Notes: a model not told the origin generated them from the sequence alone. A stretch of DNA of 64,000 bases from Halomicrobium katesii DSM 19301 (GCF_000379085.1 NZ_KB905378.1:2407726-2471725); one strand, 5' to 3'. Counted from the first letter of the stretch, positions 8,171 through 17,760 are shown. Numbers and translations are program-made.

Positions 8171-10402
8171 ATGGAACTGGCGGCACGGCTCCGTGCGGAA
8201 GCACAGCGCGTCGACGAGCGCCGCGTCCTCGTTCTCGCCGGCACGCCGCCGGCCACCCGCGACGCGGCGGGCGACGCGCTCGACGCGGCGGGCGTGAGCA
8301 GCGAGGCGCTCACGGTCGTCGGTCCGGCCGATCGTCTCCCCGGCGAACACCTGGATACGGTCCACGCTGGCGAGCTCCTGGGCCGGACCCGAAGCGCCGT
8401 CGTGCTGGACTGTCACGAGGCCTGTCGACCCAACGCGCTCGGAGCGGCCGTCGGTGCCGTCGACGGTGGGGGGCTCTTGCTCGTGCTCGCGCCCGCGCTC
8501 GACGACTGGCCCGACAGACGCGACTCGTTCGACGAGCGCCTCGCCGTGCCGCCCGCGACGGTCGAAGACGTGGCGGGGCACTTCCGGACGCGACTGGTCG
8601 AGACGCTCCGGGCACACCCCGGTATCGCCGTCGTCGACGCCGACAGCGGGACGATCGAGCGGTCGGGGCTCACCGACCCCGCTCCGCGCGTTCCGAGAGG
8701 CCGGCCCGCGCCGCCCGACGACCGCGGCTTCCCGCGGGCAGTCTACGACGCCTGTCTGACCGACGATCAGGTCGCTGCCGTGCGCGGGTTCGAGCCACTG
8801 GCCGGTCCGGGCAACGCGCTCGTCGTCGAGGCCGACCGAGGTCGGGGCAAGTCCAGCGCCGCCGGCCTGGCTGCGGGCGCGCTGGCGCGAGACGGGCTCG
8901 ACGTGCTCGTGACCGCGCCCCAGTACCGGAGCGCGCGCGAGGTGTTCGACCGGGCCGGCGAGGTGCTCTCGACGATGGGCGCACTCCGGGAGCGCGACGA
9001 TCCCGAGACGCCCCACGAACTGCGGACGGCCGATGGACGGGTTCGCTACGCCGATCCGACGGCGGCCGCGACGGCGACCGACCGCGACCTCGTGATCGTC
9101 GACGAGGCCGCCGCGCTCCCGGTTCGGGTCCTCGAACGGTTCCTCGACGCTCCCTCGGTCGCGTTCACCACGACGGTCCACGGCTACGAGGGGGCCGGAC
9201 GGGGCTTCTCGGTCCGGTTTCGGTCGCGGCTGGCCGACAGCGACTTCGAGGTGTGCGAGCGCCAACTGACCGAGCCGATCCGCTACGCGCCCGGCGATCC
9301 CGTCGAGTCGTGGGCCTTTCGTGCGCTGTTGCTCGGTGCGCGGCCGGCCGTCGATCAGGTGGTCGCCGACGCGACCGCCGACAGCGCCGACTACGAGCGG
9401 TGTGGTTCCCGGCGCTTGCTCGACGACGAACACCTGCTGCGGGAGGTCTTCGGGCTGCTCGTCCTCGCTCACTACCGGACGGAGCCCGACGACCTCGCGC
9501 GACTGCTCGACGCGCCCAACGTCGGCGTCCGCGCGCTCACCCACGACGGACACGTCGTCTCGGTCGCCCTGCTGGCTCGCGAGGGGGACTTGCCGGCGAC
9601 GCTTCGGGCGGAGATGTACGAGGGCGGACGGGTCCGTGGCAACATGATCCCCGACGTGTTGACGACGCAGTTGCGCGACGAGGCCGCTGGCGTGCCGGTC
9701 GGTCAGCGCGTCCTCCGGATCGCGACACACCCGGCGGTGCGCTCTCGCGGACTCGGCTCGCGACTGCTCGACGAGATCGACGACGAGTTCGCGGACGCGG
9801 TCGACTGGCTCGGCGTCGGGTACGGTGCGACGCCCGAACTCGTCGATTTCTGGGCAGACAGCGGGTACCGGACCATCCACTGTTCGACGACCCGCAACGA
9901 CCGGAGCGGGGAGTACTCGGCGATCATGCTCCGGCCCTGCTCGACGGCGGGAGCGGCCCTGGCCGATCGGCACGCGTCGTGGTTTCGCGACCGGATCGCC
10001 AGCGTCCTCTCGGACCCGCTCGACGACCTCGATCCCGACGTGGCCCGCACCGTGCTCCGCGCGGTCGACGGGACGCCCGAGTTCGACCTCTCGGAGCCAG
10101 AACGCAGGCTCGTCGCGGGCATCCCCGGCGGTGCGGGGGTCTTCGACACCGCGCCCGAGCCGGTTCGCCGACTCGCGCTCGCCCACCTCGTCGCGCCCGC
10201 CGAGCCGGACGCGCTCACCGACGACCAGGAGCGACTCCTCGTCCGGAAGGCGCTACAGGGCCACGACTGGGACCGCGTCGCCGACGAACTGGAGTTCGTC
10301 TCGACGGCCGAGTGTATGCGCGCGCTGGGCCGGACCGTCGAAAGATTGGTACGGCTGTACGGCGACGATGCACTCACGGAGGAACTCGACCGCCACACAT
10401 GA
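8171..10402 (+). CDS. tmcA: tRNA(Met) cytidine acetyltransferase
   Basis: A 743-residue enzyme that forms N4-acetylcytidine in RNA (C34 of elongator tRNA-Met in bacteria, wider in archaea) using acetyl-CoA and ATP. Order: DUF1726-type N-terminal region (1-170), helicase-like domain with Walker A EADRGRGKSS near 220 and Walker B LVIVDEAAALP near 310, GNAT domain with acetyl-CoA loop RSRGLGSRLL near 522-531, then the C-terminal tRNA-binding tail. The ATG at 8171 is chosen because the preceding 54 in-frame codons are basic and unlike the family. Its stop overlaps the next start by four bases. Confidence 0.95.
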   Translation: MELAARLRAEAQRVDERRVLVLAGTPPATRDAAGDALDAAGVSSEALTVVGPADRLPGEHLDTVHAGELLGRTRSAVVLDCHEACRPNALGAAVGAVDGGGLLLVLAPALDDWPDRRDSFDERLAVPPATVEDVAGHFRTRLVETLRAHPGIAVVDADSGTIERSGLTDPAPRVPRGRPAPPDDRGFPRAVYDACLTDDQVAAVRGFEPLAGPGNALVVEADRGRGKSSAAGLAAGALARDGLDVLVTAPQYRSAREVFDRAGEVLSTMGALRERDDPETPHELRTADGRVRYADPTAAATATDRDLVIVDEAAALPVRVLERFLDAPSVAFTTTVHGYEGAGRGFSVRFRSRLADSDFEVCERQLTEPIRYAPGDPVESWAFRALLLGARPAVDQVVADATADSADYERCGSRRLLDDEHLLREVFGLLVLAHYRTEPDDLARLLDAPNVGVRALTHDGHVVSVALLAREGDLPATLRAEMYEGGRVRGNMIPDVLTTQLRDEAAGVPVGQRVLRIATHPAVRSRGLGSRLLDEIDDEFADAVDWLGVGYGATPELVDFWADSGYRTIHCSTTRNDRSGEYSAIMLRPCSTAGAALADRHASWFRDRIASVLSDPLDDLDPDVARTVLRAVDGTPEFDLSEPERRLVAGIPGGAGVFDTAPEPVRRLALAHLVAPAEPDALTDDQERLLVRKALQGHDWDRVADELEFVSTAECMRALGRTVERLVRLYGDDALTEELDRHT

Positions 10403-10884
10403 TCGATCTCCTGGTCCTCGCTCTCGCCTTCGTCTTGCTCGTCGTGGGCGTCGTCGGGAGCGTCGTCCCACAGATACCCGGCGCGCCGTTCTCCATCGCG
10501 GGCGTCCTCGTCTACTGGTGGTACAGCGGCTTCAGCGAGCCCGGCACGCTGTTGCTCGCGGTCCTACTCGCGGTCGGAGTGGCGACGCTGGCGATCGACT
10601 GGCTGGGCGGCGCGGTCGCGGCGAAGGTCGGCGGGGCCTCGACCGCGACGGCCGTGATCGCCAGTCTCGTCGGCGTCGTCCTCTTTTTCGTCTCGGGCGG
10701 CCCGCTCGGCATGATCCTCGGGATGACACTGACGGTCTTCGTCGTCGAGTACTACCGCCAGCAGGACGCACGCGCCGGTGCGAAGGCCGCGCTCGTGACG
10801 ACGCTGGGCATCCTCAGCTCGTCGGTGATGCAGGCCGTGCTGACGGGTGCGATGCTGGTGACGATGGTCGTCGTCGCGCTGTGA
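10399..10884 (+). CDS. DUF456-type membrane protein
   Basis: 161 residues with five or six hydrophobic segments. The Gly-rich N-terminal repeat (GVVGSVVPQIPGAPFSIAGV) is typical of DUF456, a small membrane family of unknown role with glycine-zipper-like helices. The ATG overlaps the tmcA TGA (ATGA), so the two are translationally coupled. No catalytic residue is evident. Confidence 0.8.
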   Translation: MIDLLVLALAFVLLVVGVVGSVVPQIPGAPFSIAGVLVYWWYSGFSEPGTLLLAVLLAVGVATLAIDWLGGAVAAKVGGASTATAVIASLVGVVLFFVSGGPLGMILGMTLTVFVVEYYRQQDARAGAKAALVTTLGILSSSVMQAVLTGAMLVTMVVVAL

Positions 10885-10924
10885 GCGAGCAACGACTATC
10901 ACCTGCCGTCGCCAATGTTCTCGT

Positions 10925-11086
10925 ATGCAGTGTGGCGAGGACGACTGCGAGAAGCGGGCGGCGGTGGAGCTACACGTCCCCTGGCGAGAGAACCTCGTCG
11001 TCTGTCCGGCCCACGCCGGGGTGTGGGCACGGCGAGACGGCGTCGTCCCGGTACCGATCGAGGGCGAAGCGGACCGCTGGCCCTAG
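10925..11086 (+). CDS. Small zinc-finger-like protein (53 residues)
   Basis: The frame from ATG 10925 to TAG encodes 53 residues with C3-x4-C8 and C27-P-x-H30, a likely single zinc site, followed by VWARRDGVVPVPIEG. Haloarchaea carry many such zinc-finger microproteins. TATA-like sequence is weak; the gene is 40 bases after the membrane protein and may share its transcript. Its stop shares the palindrome CTAG with the stop of the convergent chimeric frame at 11083. No homolog with known function comes to mind. Confidence 0.6.
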   Translation: MQCGEDDCEKRAAVELHVPWRENLVVCPAHAGVWARRDGVVPVPIEGEADRWP

Positions 11087-11472
11087 AGCGCCGTCGCCAT
11101 CATCACCTCGTCGATGTAGTCGCCGTCGAGCTTGTAGTGGTCGGCTCGGACGGCCTCGGTCTCCCAGCCGTGGGCGTCGAGGAACGCGATCGCCTCTTCG
11201 TTCGTCGAGGGAACGGTGTTGTAGAGGTCGTCGGCGTACACGTCCGCCATCCCCTCCTGCAGGACCTCCCTGTAGCCGGGCGGCCCCATGCTCAGCAGCG
11301 ACACCGTCCCGCCGTTGCGGACCTTCGTCTGGAGTGCGGCCCGCAGGGCGTGCTTGTCGTTCGGATTCATCACCGTCGGCGTCTTCCCCCGTTCGAGATG
11401 GCCGTCCTCGTCGAAGGACACCTGTCCCTCCCGGAAGTCGGGGACGCCTTTCGTCAGTACGACCGTGTGCAT
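11083..11472 (-). pseudogene. Chimeric remnant: EtfB N terminus joined to a GNAT C terminus
   Basis: An intact 129-residue frame made of two unrelated parts. Residues 1 to about 84 match the start of electron-transfer flavoprotein beta subunit as found in haloarchaea (VVLTKGVPDFREGQVSFDE ... GKTPTVMNPNDKHALRAALQ ... MGPPGYREVL ... VYADDLY). From about 85 (NTVPSTNEEAIAFLDAHGWE) to the end it reads like the last helix-strand of a GNAT acetyltransferase (motif B region). Both domains are truncated, so neither activity is expected. The simplest origin is a deletion fusing two genes; a nested repeat lies about 140 bases upstream of its start. Confidence 0.6.
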
Positions 11473-11614
11473 TGGTTTCTGTTACCTCGTGTGTTGTTCT
11501 CACCCACGGGGGCGTAATAGTAGTTTGTGCTGCATTTCTGGTTGATACGTCTTGGCAAATAGCGGCCACGCTGTCGGCTCTGATCGTGGGGTGTTCCGAC
11601 GACAAAACGGCAGC

Positions 11615-11781
11615 TATAGTAACAATTGATACGGAAAGTTGTAGGTCTTTACCAGATCGACCGCACGCCGTCGTGCGGTCGACTGGGTAAACGCCTACAA
11701 CCGTCCGTATGAAACGATTTACACACCGATCGCACTGCCGTCGTGCGATCGGGTGTGCATTGATTTTCAATGGCTACTATA
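11615..11781. repeat. Type-B palindrome interrupted by hairpin element copy 2
   Basis: The outer parts (11615-11629 and 11713-11781) join to an 84-bp sequence that differs from 2991-3074 by one loop base. The insertion is 83 bp: the 80-bp TACGG...CCGTA core at 11630-11709 plus one TGA. Left junction reads ATTGA|TACGG and right junction CCGTA|TGA|AACG, while the empty site reads ATTGAAACG. The nested core is identical to 783-862. This gives an explicit before-and-after pair for the mobility of the hairpin element. Confidence 0.9.
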
Positions 11782-11796
11782 TCGAAGAAGAGACGG

Positions 11797-12132
<336 letters not shown>

Positions 12133-12179
12133 CTACATACTCCGCTGGCACGCACTTAAGCCTTTGATCCCGGCGTGTG

Positions 12180-13106
12180 CTACTGCCGACCGATCCCGTC
12201 GCCGTCCGTCGGTTGTCCGGTTCCGAGACTCTCGCCAGCCGCGCCGTCGCCCAGCGCCCCATCCTCCAGCGGCCCACCGTCCAGCGGGCCGTCGTTCGGC
12301 GGCCGCCCGTCGTCGCGCTGACCGCCAAGCTGGGTCGTGAGGAACTGGTCGGTCTCCTCGATCGTCCGGTCGAAGGCGTCGTCCGGGAAGCCGTGGTCGC
12401 CGCCCTCGATCACCACGAACGCCGCGGTCGACAGCGCGTCGACGGCGTCGGCGTACCGCCGGGCCTGCTCGATCGGAAGGACCTCGTCGGCGTCGCCGTG
12501 GACGACCAGCGTCGGCGGCGTTCCCACGTCCGTCTGGCCCATCGGCGACGCGAAGTCGTAGGCCTCGGGCACGTCTTCGCGGGTCCCACCCAGGTAGTCC
12601 GCGCTGATCTGGTGGCCCTCGTCGAACGCCCGGAAGTCGTAGATGCCGGCCCAGCCGACGGCGGCCGCGACCGACGACGACGCCCCGGGGTAGGCCTCGG
12701 GCTCGAAACCGGGCTCGTCGGCCGTCACGGAGACGAGCGCCGCGAGGTTCGCCCCCGCGGAGTAGCCCGCCGCCGCGAGCCGCCCGGGATCGATCCCGTA
12801 TTCCGCACCCTCGACGCGACACCACTCGACCGCCGCCTTGGCGTCGATCAGCGCCGCCGGGAACGTCGCCTCGTCCGCGAGCCGGTACTCCGGGGTCACG
12901 ACGACGTACCCCGCGTCGGCCAGGGCACGCGCCTGTTCGGCCAGCTGGGTCTTCCCGCCCGATCGGAAGGCCCCGCCGTGGAACAGGACGACGGTCGGTC
13001 GCGGCCCGCTCTCGCGGGGTTCGTACACGTCGAGCCGGAGCGTCCGCGCCGGTGTCTCGTGGAACGCGATCTCGGAACGGACCGTCCCGCTGGTGTCAGT
13101 CGTCAC
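12180..13106 (-). CDS. Alpha/beta hydrolase (HSL/carboxylesterase-like)
   Basis: About 308 residues from a GTG at 13106; another GTG at 13160 would add 18 residues of unlikely composition. Oxyanion motif HGGAF, nucleophile elbow GYSAGAN (Ser), acid in VVHGDADEVLP and His in GGDHGF make a full catalytic set of the hormone-sensitive-lipase/BD-FAE type. The last 40 residues are a Gly/Asp/Pro-rich tail with repeated DGGPLEDG-like units, unusual for the family and probably disordered. Substrate unknown; likely a short-chain esterase or peptidase. Confidence 0.82.
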   Translation of the reverse strand: MTTDTSGTVRSEIAFHETPARTLRLDVYEPRESGPRPTVVLFHGGAFRSGGKTQLAEQARALADAGYVVVTPEYRLADEATFPAALIDAKAAVEWCRVEGAEYGIDPGRLAAAGYSAGANLAALVSVTADEPGFEPEAYPGASSSVAAAVGWAGIYDFRAFDEGHQISADYLGGTREDVPEAYDFASPMGQTDVGTPPTLVVHGDADEVLPIEQARRYADAVDALSTAAFVVIEGGDHGFPDDAFDRTIEETDQFLTTQLGGQRDDGRPPNDGPLDGGPLEDGALGDGAAGESLGTGQPTDGDGIGRQ

Positions 13107-13173
13107 TCCCGGAGAGATCGGTCCGCCGATACAAGTGCTCGTCGGAGTCCGCCCTGTCACGACGCCGGCCCGA

Positions 13174-13320
13174 CTAGTCGCAGTGCGGACACTCGCGTCG
13201 CTGGACGCCGTCGGGATCGAGCGTCCACTCCAGCTCGCGACCGCAGCGGTCGCAGGTCCCGTCGTCCGACTCCGCTTCGTCGTCGCTACGCTGGCACTCG
13301 CCGCCTGGGATCGGGTCCAT
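13174..13320 (-). CDS. Small zinc-ribbon protein (48 residues)
   Basis: From ATG 13320 to the stop at 13174 the frame encodes 48 residues: an acidic linker (ECQRSDDEAESDDG), then CDRCGRELEWTLDPDG and a terminal RRECPHCD. The CxxC...CxxC pair is a complete zinc ribbon of the kind seen in haloarchaeal microproteins. It sits between gltX (41 bases away) and the hydrolase, reading the same way. Function unknown. Confidence 0.65.
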   Translation of the reverse strand: MDPIPGGECQRSDDEAESDDGTCDRCGRELEWTLDPDGVQRRECPHCD

Positions 13321-13360
13321 GCCTAGTCCCCACAGCGGGCGAGACAAAAGCGTGGTGCCG

Positions 13361-15094
13361 TCAGGGATGCGCGTGGTACGCCAGCACGTCCTCGCCCTCG
13401 CCGAGCGCGTCGATCCGGGCGAAGCCGACGCGCTCGAACTGGACCACGTCGTCGGCCTCGTAGTCGGTCACGCCGGGCTCCGCGATCCCGCTCACGTCCC
13501 CGTCCATCGTCCGCAGTCGGACGCCCGGGCCGTCCGCGGGTGCCCAGTGGATCACGTCGACGTCGCCCTCGGTCACCACGTCGAGATCGTCGCCCGTATA
13601 CTCCAGGGCGTCACGAGTGTGGCGCACGCAGCCAAAGCCCTTGAGCCAGACCCGGTCGCCGTGCGGGGGCAGGTCGTCGCCCTCGACGACGACGGCGTCG
13701 CCCACCGGAATCGATCGGCGGCCCCGATCCTCGTGGTCCGGGTGGACGTGTGGCTCCCCGGCGTCGGGCCCGCCGACGACCTGACACTCGACGATCCCGC
13801 CGGTCTCCTCGGCGTCCCGGACGAGGAAGGCCCGGTCGGCGTCGTCGTCGATCAGTTCGCGGTTGTTCGCGTAGATCGCCGACATCGCCAGGTCGACGTT
13901 CGTGGTGGAGGTGCCCAGCCCCGTCATCGCCTCGACGATGGCCTCACCGCGGATGCCCCGCCGGCGGAGGCTCGCGATCGTCGGCGCGCGCGGATCGTCC
14001 CAGCCGGTGAGTTCGCCGGCCTCGATCTTCTCGATGATCGTCGAGGTCGACATCGGCACGTCGTAGGCGTCGATCTGGACGTGGCCCCAGTGGAGCACCT
14101 CGGGGTACTCCCAGTCGAAGTAGTCGTAGAGGAACTGCTGGCGCTTTGCCGAGTCCTGCAGGTCGATCCCGCGGATGATGTGGGTGATCTCCGTGAGGTG
14201 GTCGTCGAGCCCGCTCTGGAAGTCCAGCATCGGCCAGCAGCGGTAGTCGCTGGCCTCCTCGCGCGGGTGGGGCGTGTCGATCATCCGGAAGGCGACCCAG
14301 TCGCGCAGCGCGGGGTTCTTGTGCTCGATGTCGGTCTTCACCCGCAGCACCATCTCCCCGCTCTCGTAGTCGCCGTCGATCATCGCCTCGAACTCGGCGT
14401 GGACCTGTTCGACGTCCTTCTCGCGGTGTGGACAGGCTTCGCCGTCGTTTTTCATGTCCGAAAACTCCGCCTGCGGGCACGAGCAGGTGTACGCCCCGCC
14501 TTTCTCGATCAGCTCGCTGGCGTACTCGTAGTAGGTCTCGACGCGGTCGCTGGCCTTGATGACCTCGTCGGGCTCGAATCCGAGGTAGTCGATGGCGTCG
14601 AGAATCTCGTCGTAGGCGTCCAGATCCGGGCGTTTGGTCTCGGGGTCGGTGTCGTCGAAGCGACACAGCATCCACCCGTCGTACATCTCCTTGTAGGTCC
14701 CGATGACGGCGGGCATTCGGGCGCTCCCGAGATGCCACGGGCCGTTGGGATTCGGCGCGAGACGCATGCGGACCTGCTCGTAGTCGTCGACGTTGGGGAG
14801 GTCCGGCAGGGGTTTCTCGTCGTCCTCGTCCTCGCTCTCCAGTTCTTCGAGGACCTCGGGGGCGAGTTCGGCGAGTCGCTCGCGGCGCTCGTCGGCGTCC
14901 ATCCCGTTGACGCGGTCGATGACCGGCGCGATCACGCCGGGAATCTCGTCGCCGTACTCGCGAAAGTCCGGGTGCTCGCCCATCAGCGGCCCCATGATCG
15001 CCCCGACCTGTGCCTCGCTGCCGTGCTTGACTGCGTTCGTCAGCGCCGCCGCTTCGGCGGCTTCTTTCACGCGATCGCGGAGATCCTCGTCCAT
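13361..15094 (-). CDS. gltX: Glutamyl-tRNA synthetase (archaeal type)
   Basis: A 577-residue class Ib synthetase charging tRNA-Glu; archaeal GluRS often also charges tRNA-Gln, which is then amidated by GatDE. The HIGH motif appears as HLGSARMP near residue 121, and the KMSKS-like loop as VPMSTST near 345, both typical archaeal forms. The N-terminal 95 residues form the archaeal helical extension and the C-terminal beta-barrels bind the anticodon. It ends the prenyl-synthase/RNase J cluster with a 49-base gap to idsA. Confidence 0.95.
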   Translation of the reverse strand: MDEDLRDRVKEAAEAAALTNAVKHGSEAQVGAIMGPLMGEHPDFREYGDEIPGVIAPVIDRVNGMDADERRERLAELAPEVLEELESEDEDDEKPLPDLPNVDDYEQVRMRLAPNPNGPWHLGSARMPAVIGTYKEMYDGWMLCRFDDTDPETKRPDLDAYDEILDAIDYLGFEPDEVIKASDRVETYYEYASELIEKGGAYTCSCPQAEFSDMKNDGEACPHREKDVEQVHAEFEAMIDGDYESGEMVLRVKTDIEHKNPALRDWVAFRMIDTPHPREEASDYRCWPMLDFQSGLDDHLTEITHIIRGIDLQDSAKRQQFLYDYFDWEYPEVLHWGHVQIDAYDVPMSTSTIIEKIEAGELTGWDDPRAPTIASLRRRGIRGEAIVEAMTGLGTSTTNVDLAMSAIYANNRELIDDDADRAFLVRDAEETGGIVECQVVGGPDAGEPHVHPDHEDRGRRSIPVGDAVVVEGDDLPPHGDRVWLKGFGCVRHTRDALEYTGDDLDVVTEGDVDVIHWAPADGPGVRLRTMDGDVSGIAEPGVTDYEADDVVQFERVGFARIDALGEGEDVLAYHAHP

Positions 15095-15143
15095 GCACGC
15101 ACGTCGGCGGGGCGGGGTGAAAATTACGTCGGAACGGTTCCCG

Positions 15144-16178
15144 TCAGTACTCGCGCTCGACGAGGAAGTCCGCGATCCCCGCCAGTAGCCGACGCGGCTC
15201 GTTGTCCGGCAGCACTTCGAGGCGGTCTTTCCCGCTCGCGATCAGGTCGTGGGCCGTCTCGCGTGCGAACTCGATGCTCCCGGCGGCTTCGAGTTCGGCG
15301 ACGGCGTCGTCGATCTCGCTCTCGGTGACTGCCTCGACGGAGTCGGTCTCGACGAGCCCCTCCACGTCGACGCCCTGCTGGCGGGCGTGGAGCGTGACGA
15401 TCGTCTGCTTTTCCTCGACGAGGTCGGAGCCGCGCTGCTTGCCCAACTTCTCTGAGGGCGTCGTCAGATCGAGCAGGTCGTCCTGAATCTGGAACGCCCG
15501 GCCCACGTCGAGGCCGTAGCCATAGAGCGGTTCGACGGCGTCCTCGGCACCCATCAGCTGTGCCGGGATCGACGCCGAGGCCGCGTACAGCACCGCCGTC
15601 TTCAGCTCGACCATGTCGAGGTACTCGTCGGTGGTCACTCCCGCGCGGCTCTCGAAGTCGATGTCGAACGACTGGCCCTCGCAGATCTCCGTACACGTCT
15701 GGGTGAGTCGCTTCGTCGCGGCGACGGATCGCTCCGGCTCCGCGCCGGTGTCCAGCATGTACTCGAAGGCCTTCGAGAACAGCGTGTCGCCCGCGAGGAT
15801 CGCCGTCGAGAGGTCGTACTCGCGGTGGACCGCCGGGACCCCGCGACGCAGGTCGTCGTCGTCCATGATGTCGTCGTGGATCAGGGTGAACGACTGGATC
15901 GTCTCGATCCCGACGGCGGCGCGCAACACGTCGATCTCGCCGCCGTCGACGGTCGGGAACGATCGGTAGTCCGTCGACTGCGGTGCCACGTCGGCGAGCG
16001 ACTCGGCCGCCAGCAGCAACATCGTCGGACGGAGTCGCTTCCCACCGGCGTCCATCAGGTATCGCGACGCCTCGTAGAGCTCCTCGGGCTCGTCGACCGG
16101 GAGCTCACGCTCGATCGCGTCGTTGACCTGCTCGCGGCGGGCGACGATCGCCGCCTCGACGTCCTCTTGACGAGCCAT
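15144..16178 (-). CDS. idsA: Polyprenyl (geranylgeranyl) diphosphate synthase
   Basis: A 344-residue trans-isoprenyl synthase that condenses isopentenyl diphosphate with allylic diphosphates for archaeal lipids. First Asp-rich motif HDDIMDDDD (residues 101-109), second IQDDLLD near 235, with GGKRLRP near 45 for substrate phosphate. Chain length (C15 or C20) is not settled by sequence, but the neighbours mvk, ipk and GluRS fit geranylgeranyl production. It starts one base after the RNase J stop. Confidence 0.93.
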   Translation of the reverse strand: MARQEDVEAAIVARREQVNDAIERELPVDEPEELYEASRYLMDAGGKRLRPTMLLLAAESLADVAPQSTDYRSFPTVDGGEIDVLRAAVGIETIQSFTLIHDDIMDDDDLRRGVPAVHREYDLSTAILAGDTLFSKAFEYMLDTGAEPERSVAATKRLTQTCTEICEGQSFDIDFESRAGVTTDEYLDMVELKTAVLYAASASIPAQLMGAEDAVEPLYGYGLDVGRAFQIQDDLLDLTTPSEKLGKQRGSDLVEEKQTIVTLHARQQGVDVEGLVETDSVEAVTESEIDDAVAELEAAGSIEFARETAHDLIASGKDRLEVLPDNEPRRLLAGIADFLVEREY

Positions 16179-16179
16179 C

Positions 16180-17526
16180 CTACTCGACCAGCGTGATCCG
16201 GTTGCCGTTACTGGTCGCGTGCAGGTCGCGGCCGAGCTTGTAGCCCTGGCTCTCGGCGAGGCTGACGTACGGTGCGAACCCGGACATGCTCTGGTGGCCC
16301 GGAATGACGTTCTGGGGCTGGAGGGCCTGGAGCATCTCGTAGTGGCCTTCCTCGCGGAGGTGCCCCGAGACGTGGATGTCGTCGTAGAGGCGCGCGCCCT
16401 GCATCTTCAGGAGCTGTTCGGACTGGTAGCGCTGGCCCTCGTTGGACGGCTCGGGAATGACCCGCGCCGAGAACAGCACCTTGTCGCCGTCTTCCAGCTC
16501 GTAGGGCGTCTCACCTCGACCCATCCGGGTGAGCATCGCGCGTGGCTCGCCCTGGTGGCCGGTGACGATCGGCAGGAAGTTCTCCTTGCCGTCGTTCATG
16601 ATCCGCTTGAACGTCCGGTCGACGGACTTGCGGTGGCCGTACATCCCCAGATCGTCGGGGAAGTCGACGAAGTCGAGTCGCTCTGCGGTCCCCGAGTACT
16701 TCTCCATCGAGCGACCGAGCAGCACCGGCTGGCGACCGATCTCGTCCGCGAACTCGACCAGGGACTTCACGCGGGCGATGTGCGAGGAGAACGTCGTCGC
16801 GACGATCCCGCCGTCGTAGTCCTCGATGCTGGTCATGACGTCTTTGAGGTGTCGGCGCGCGACGGACTCGGAGGGCGTTCGGCCCTTCCGGCCGGCGTTC
16901 GTACAGTCCTCGATGTAACAGAGGACGCCCTCGCCCTCGCGGCCGATCTCTCGGAACCGCTTCATGTCGATGGGATCGCCCAGCACCGGAGTGTGGTCAA
17001 CACGCTTGTCCAGCCCGTAGACGACGGACCCTTCCGGCGTGTGGAGCACGGGGTTGATGGCGTCGATGACCGAGTGGGTGACGTTGACGAACTCCAGTTC
17101 GTTCTTGTCGCCGATCGACATCGTGCCGCCGGCCTCCATCTTCACGAGGTCGTTCTGGACGCCGAACTTCTCCTCGCTTTTGATCTCCTGTTTGACCAGC
17201 TCGATCGTGTACGGCGTCGCGACGACGGGCGCGTCGTAGCGGTGTGCGAGCTTCGAGATCGCGCCGATGTGGTCGAGGTGGCCGTGTGTCGGCACGATGG
17301 CCTTCACGTCGCCTTCGAGTTCGGACATGACGCGGTCGTCCGGGATCGCACCCATGTCGATGAGGTCGAGCGAGTGCATCCGCTCGGTCTCGACGTTGTC
17401 GTGAATCAGTACCTTCGAGAGGTTCAGGCCCATGTCGAAGATGACGATGTCGTCGCCCGCGCGAACGGCCGTCATCTGTCGGCCAACCTCTTCGTACCCG
17501 CCAATCGTTGCGATTTCTACTTCCAT
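16180..17526 (-). CDS. rnj: Ribonuclease J
   Basis: A 448-residue beta-CASP metallo-beta-lactamase nuclease, the archaeal 5'-3' exoribonuclease. Metal motif THGHLDHIG is at residues 80-88, the later beta-CASP motifs include [11 protein letters not shown] near 320, HVSGH near 395 and [11 protein letters not shown] near 412. It heads a short run rnj-idsA-gltX. A leader of about 200 bases separates it from a TATA-like element near 17751. Confidence 0.93.
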   Translation of the reverse strand: MEVEIATIGGYEEVGRQMTAVRAGDDIVIFDMGLNLSKVLIHDNVETERMHSLDLIDMGAIPDDRVMSELEGDVKAIVPTHGHLDHIGAISKLAHRYDAPVVATPYTIELVKQEIKSEEKFGVQNDLVKMEAGGTMSIGDKNELEFVNVTHSVIDAINPVLHTPEGSVVYGLDKRVDHTPVLGDPIDMKRFREIGREGEGVLCYIEDCTNAGRKGRTPSESVARRHLKDVMTSIEDYDGGIVATTFSSHIARVKSLVEFADEIGRQPVLLGRSMEKYSGTAERLDFVDFPDDLGMYGHRKSVDRTFKRIMNDGKENFLPIVTGHQGEPRAMLTRMGRGETPYELEDGDKVLFSARVIPEPSNEGQRYQSEQLLKMQGARLYDDIHVSGHLREEGHYEMLQALQPQNVIPGHQSMSGFAPYVSLAESQGYKLGRDLHATSNGNRITLVE

Positions 17527-17760
17527 AGTTACCTCTCCGAGTAAGGCCGCACGAACGCGGGGGGTACCGGCTACGACAGTTCGTCGATCGCTCGCTCGAC
17601 AGGTCCTGTGGTCCGCGGGCCGACCGGGTCGCCCCGTAGCCCCGGATCACTCGAAGGGGTGGGAACCAGCGGTTCCCGACCGTCGTCCGCCGGCCGCCTC
17701 CCGCTCGCCGGGCGGCCGCACGCTCGGTTACCTGGGCCTACGACGGCCGCTGTTAAAAAC
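17527..17760 (-). promoter_or_regulatory. Probable promoter and long leader of rnj-idsA-gltX
   Basis: Read on the minus strand, GTTTTTAACA (17751-17760) is the only AT-rich box in the gap and would place transcription start near 17730, leaving a leader of about 200 nt before the rnj ATG. The leader is GC-rich with several short inverted repeats. No gene is visible here. A long structured leader on an RNase gene is a plausible site of self-cleavage control (inference). Confidence 0.4.
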
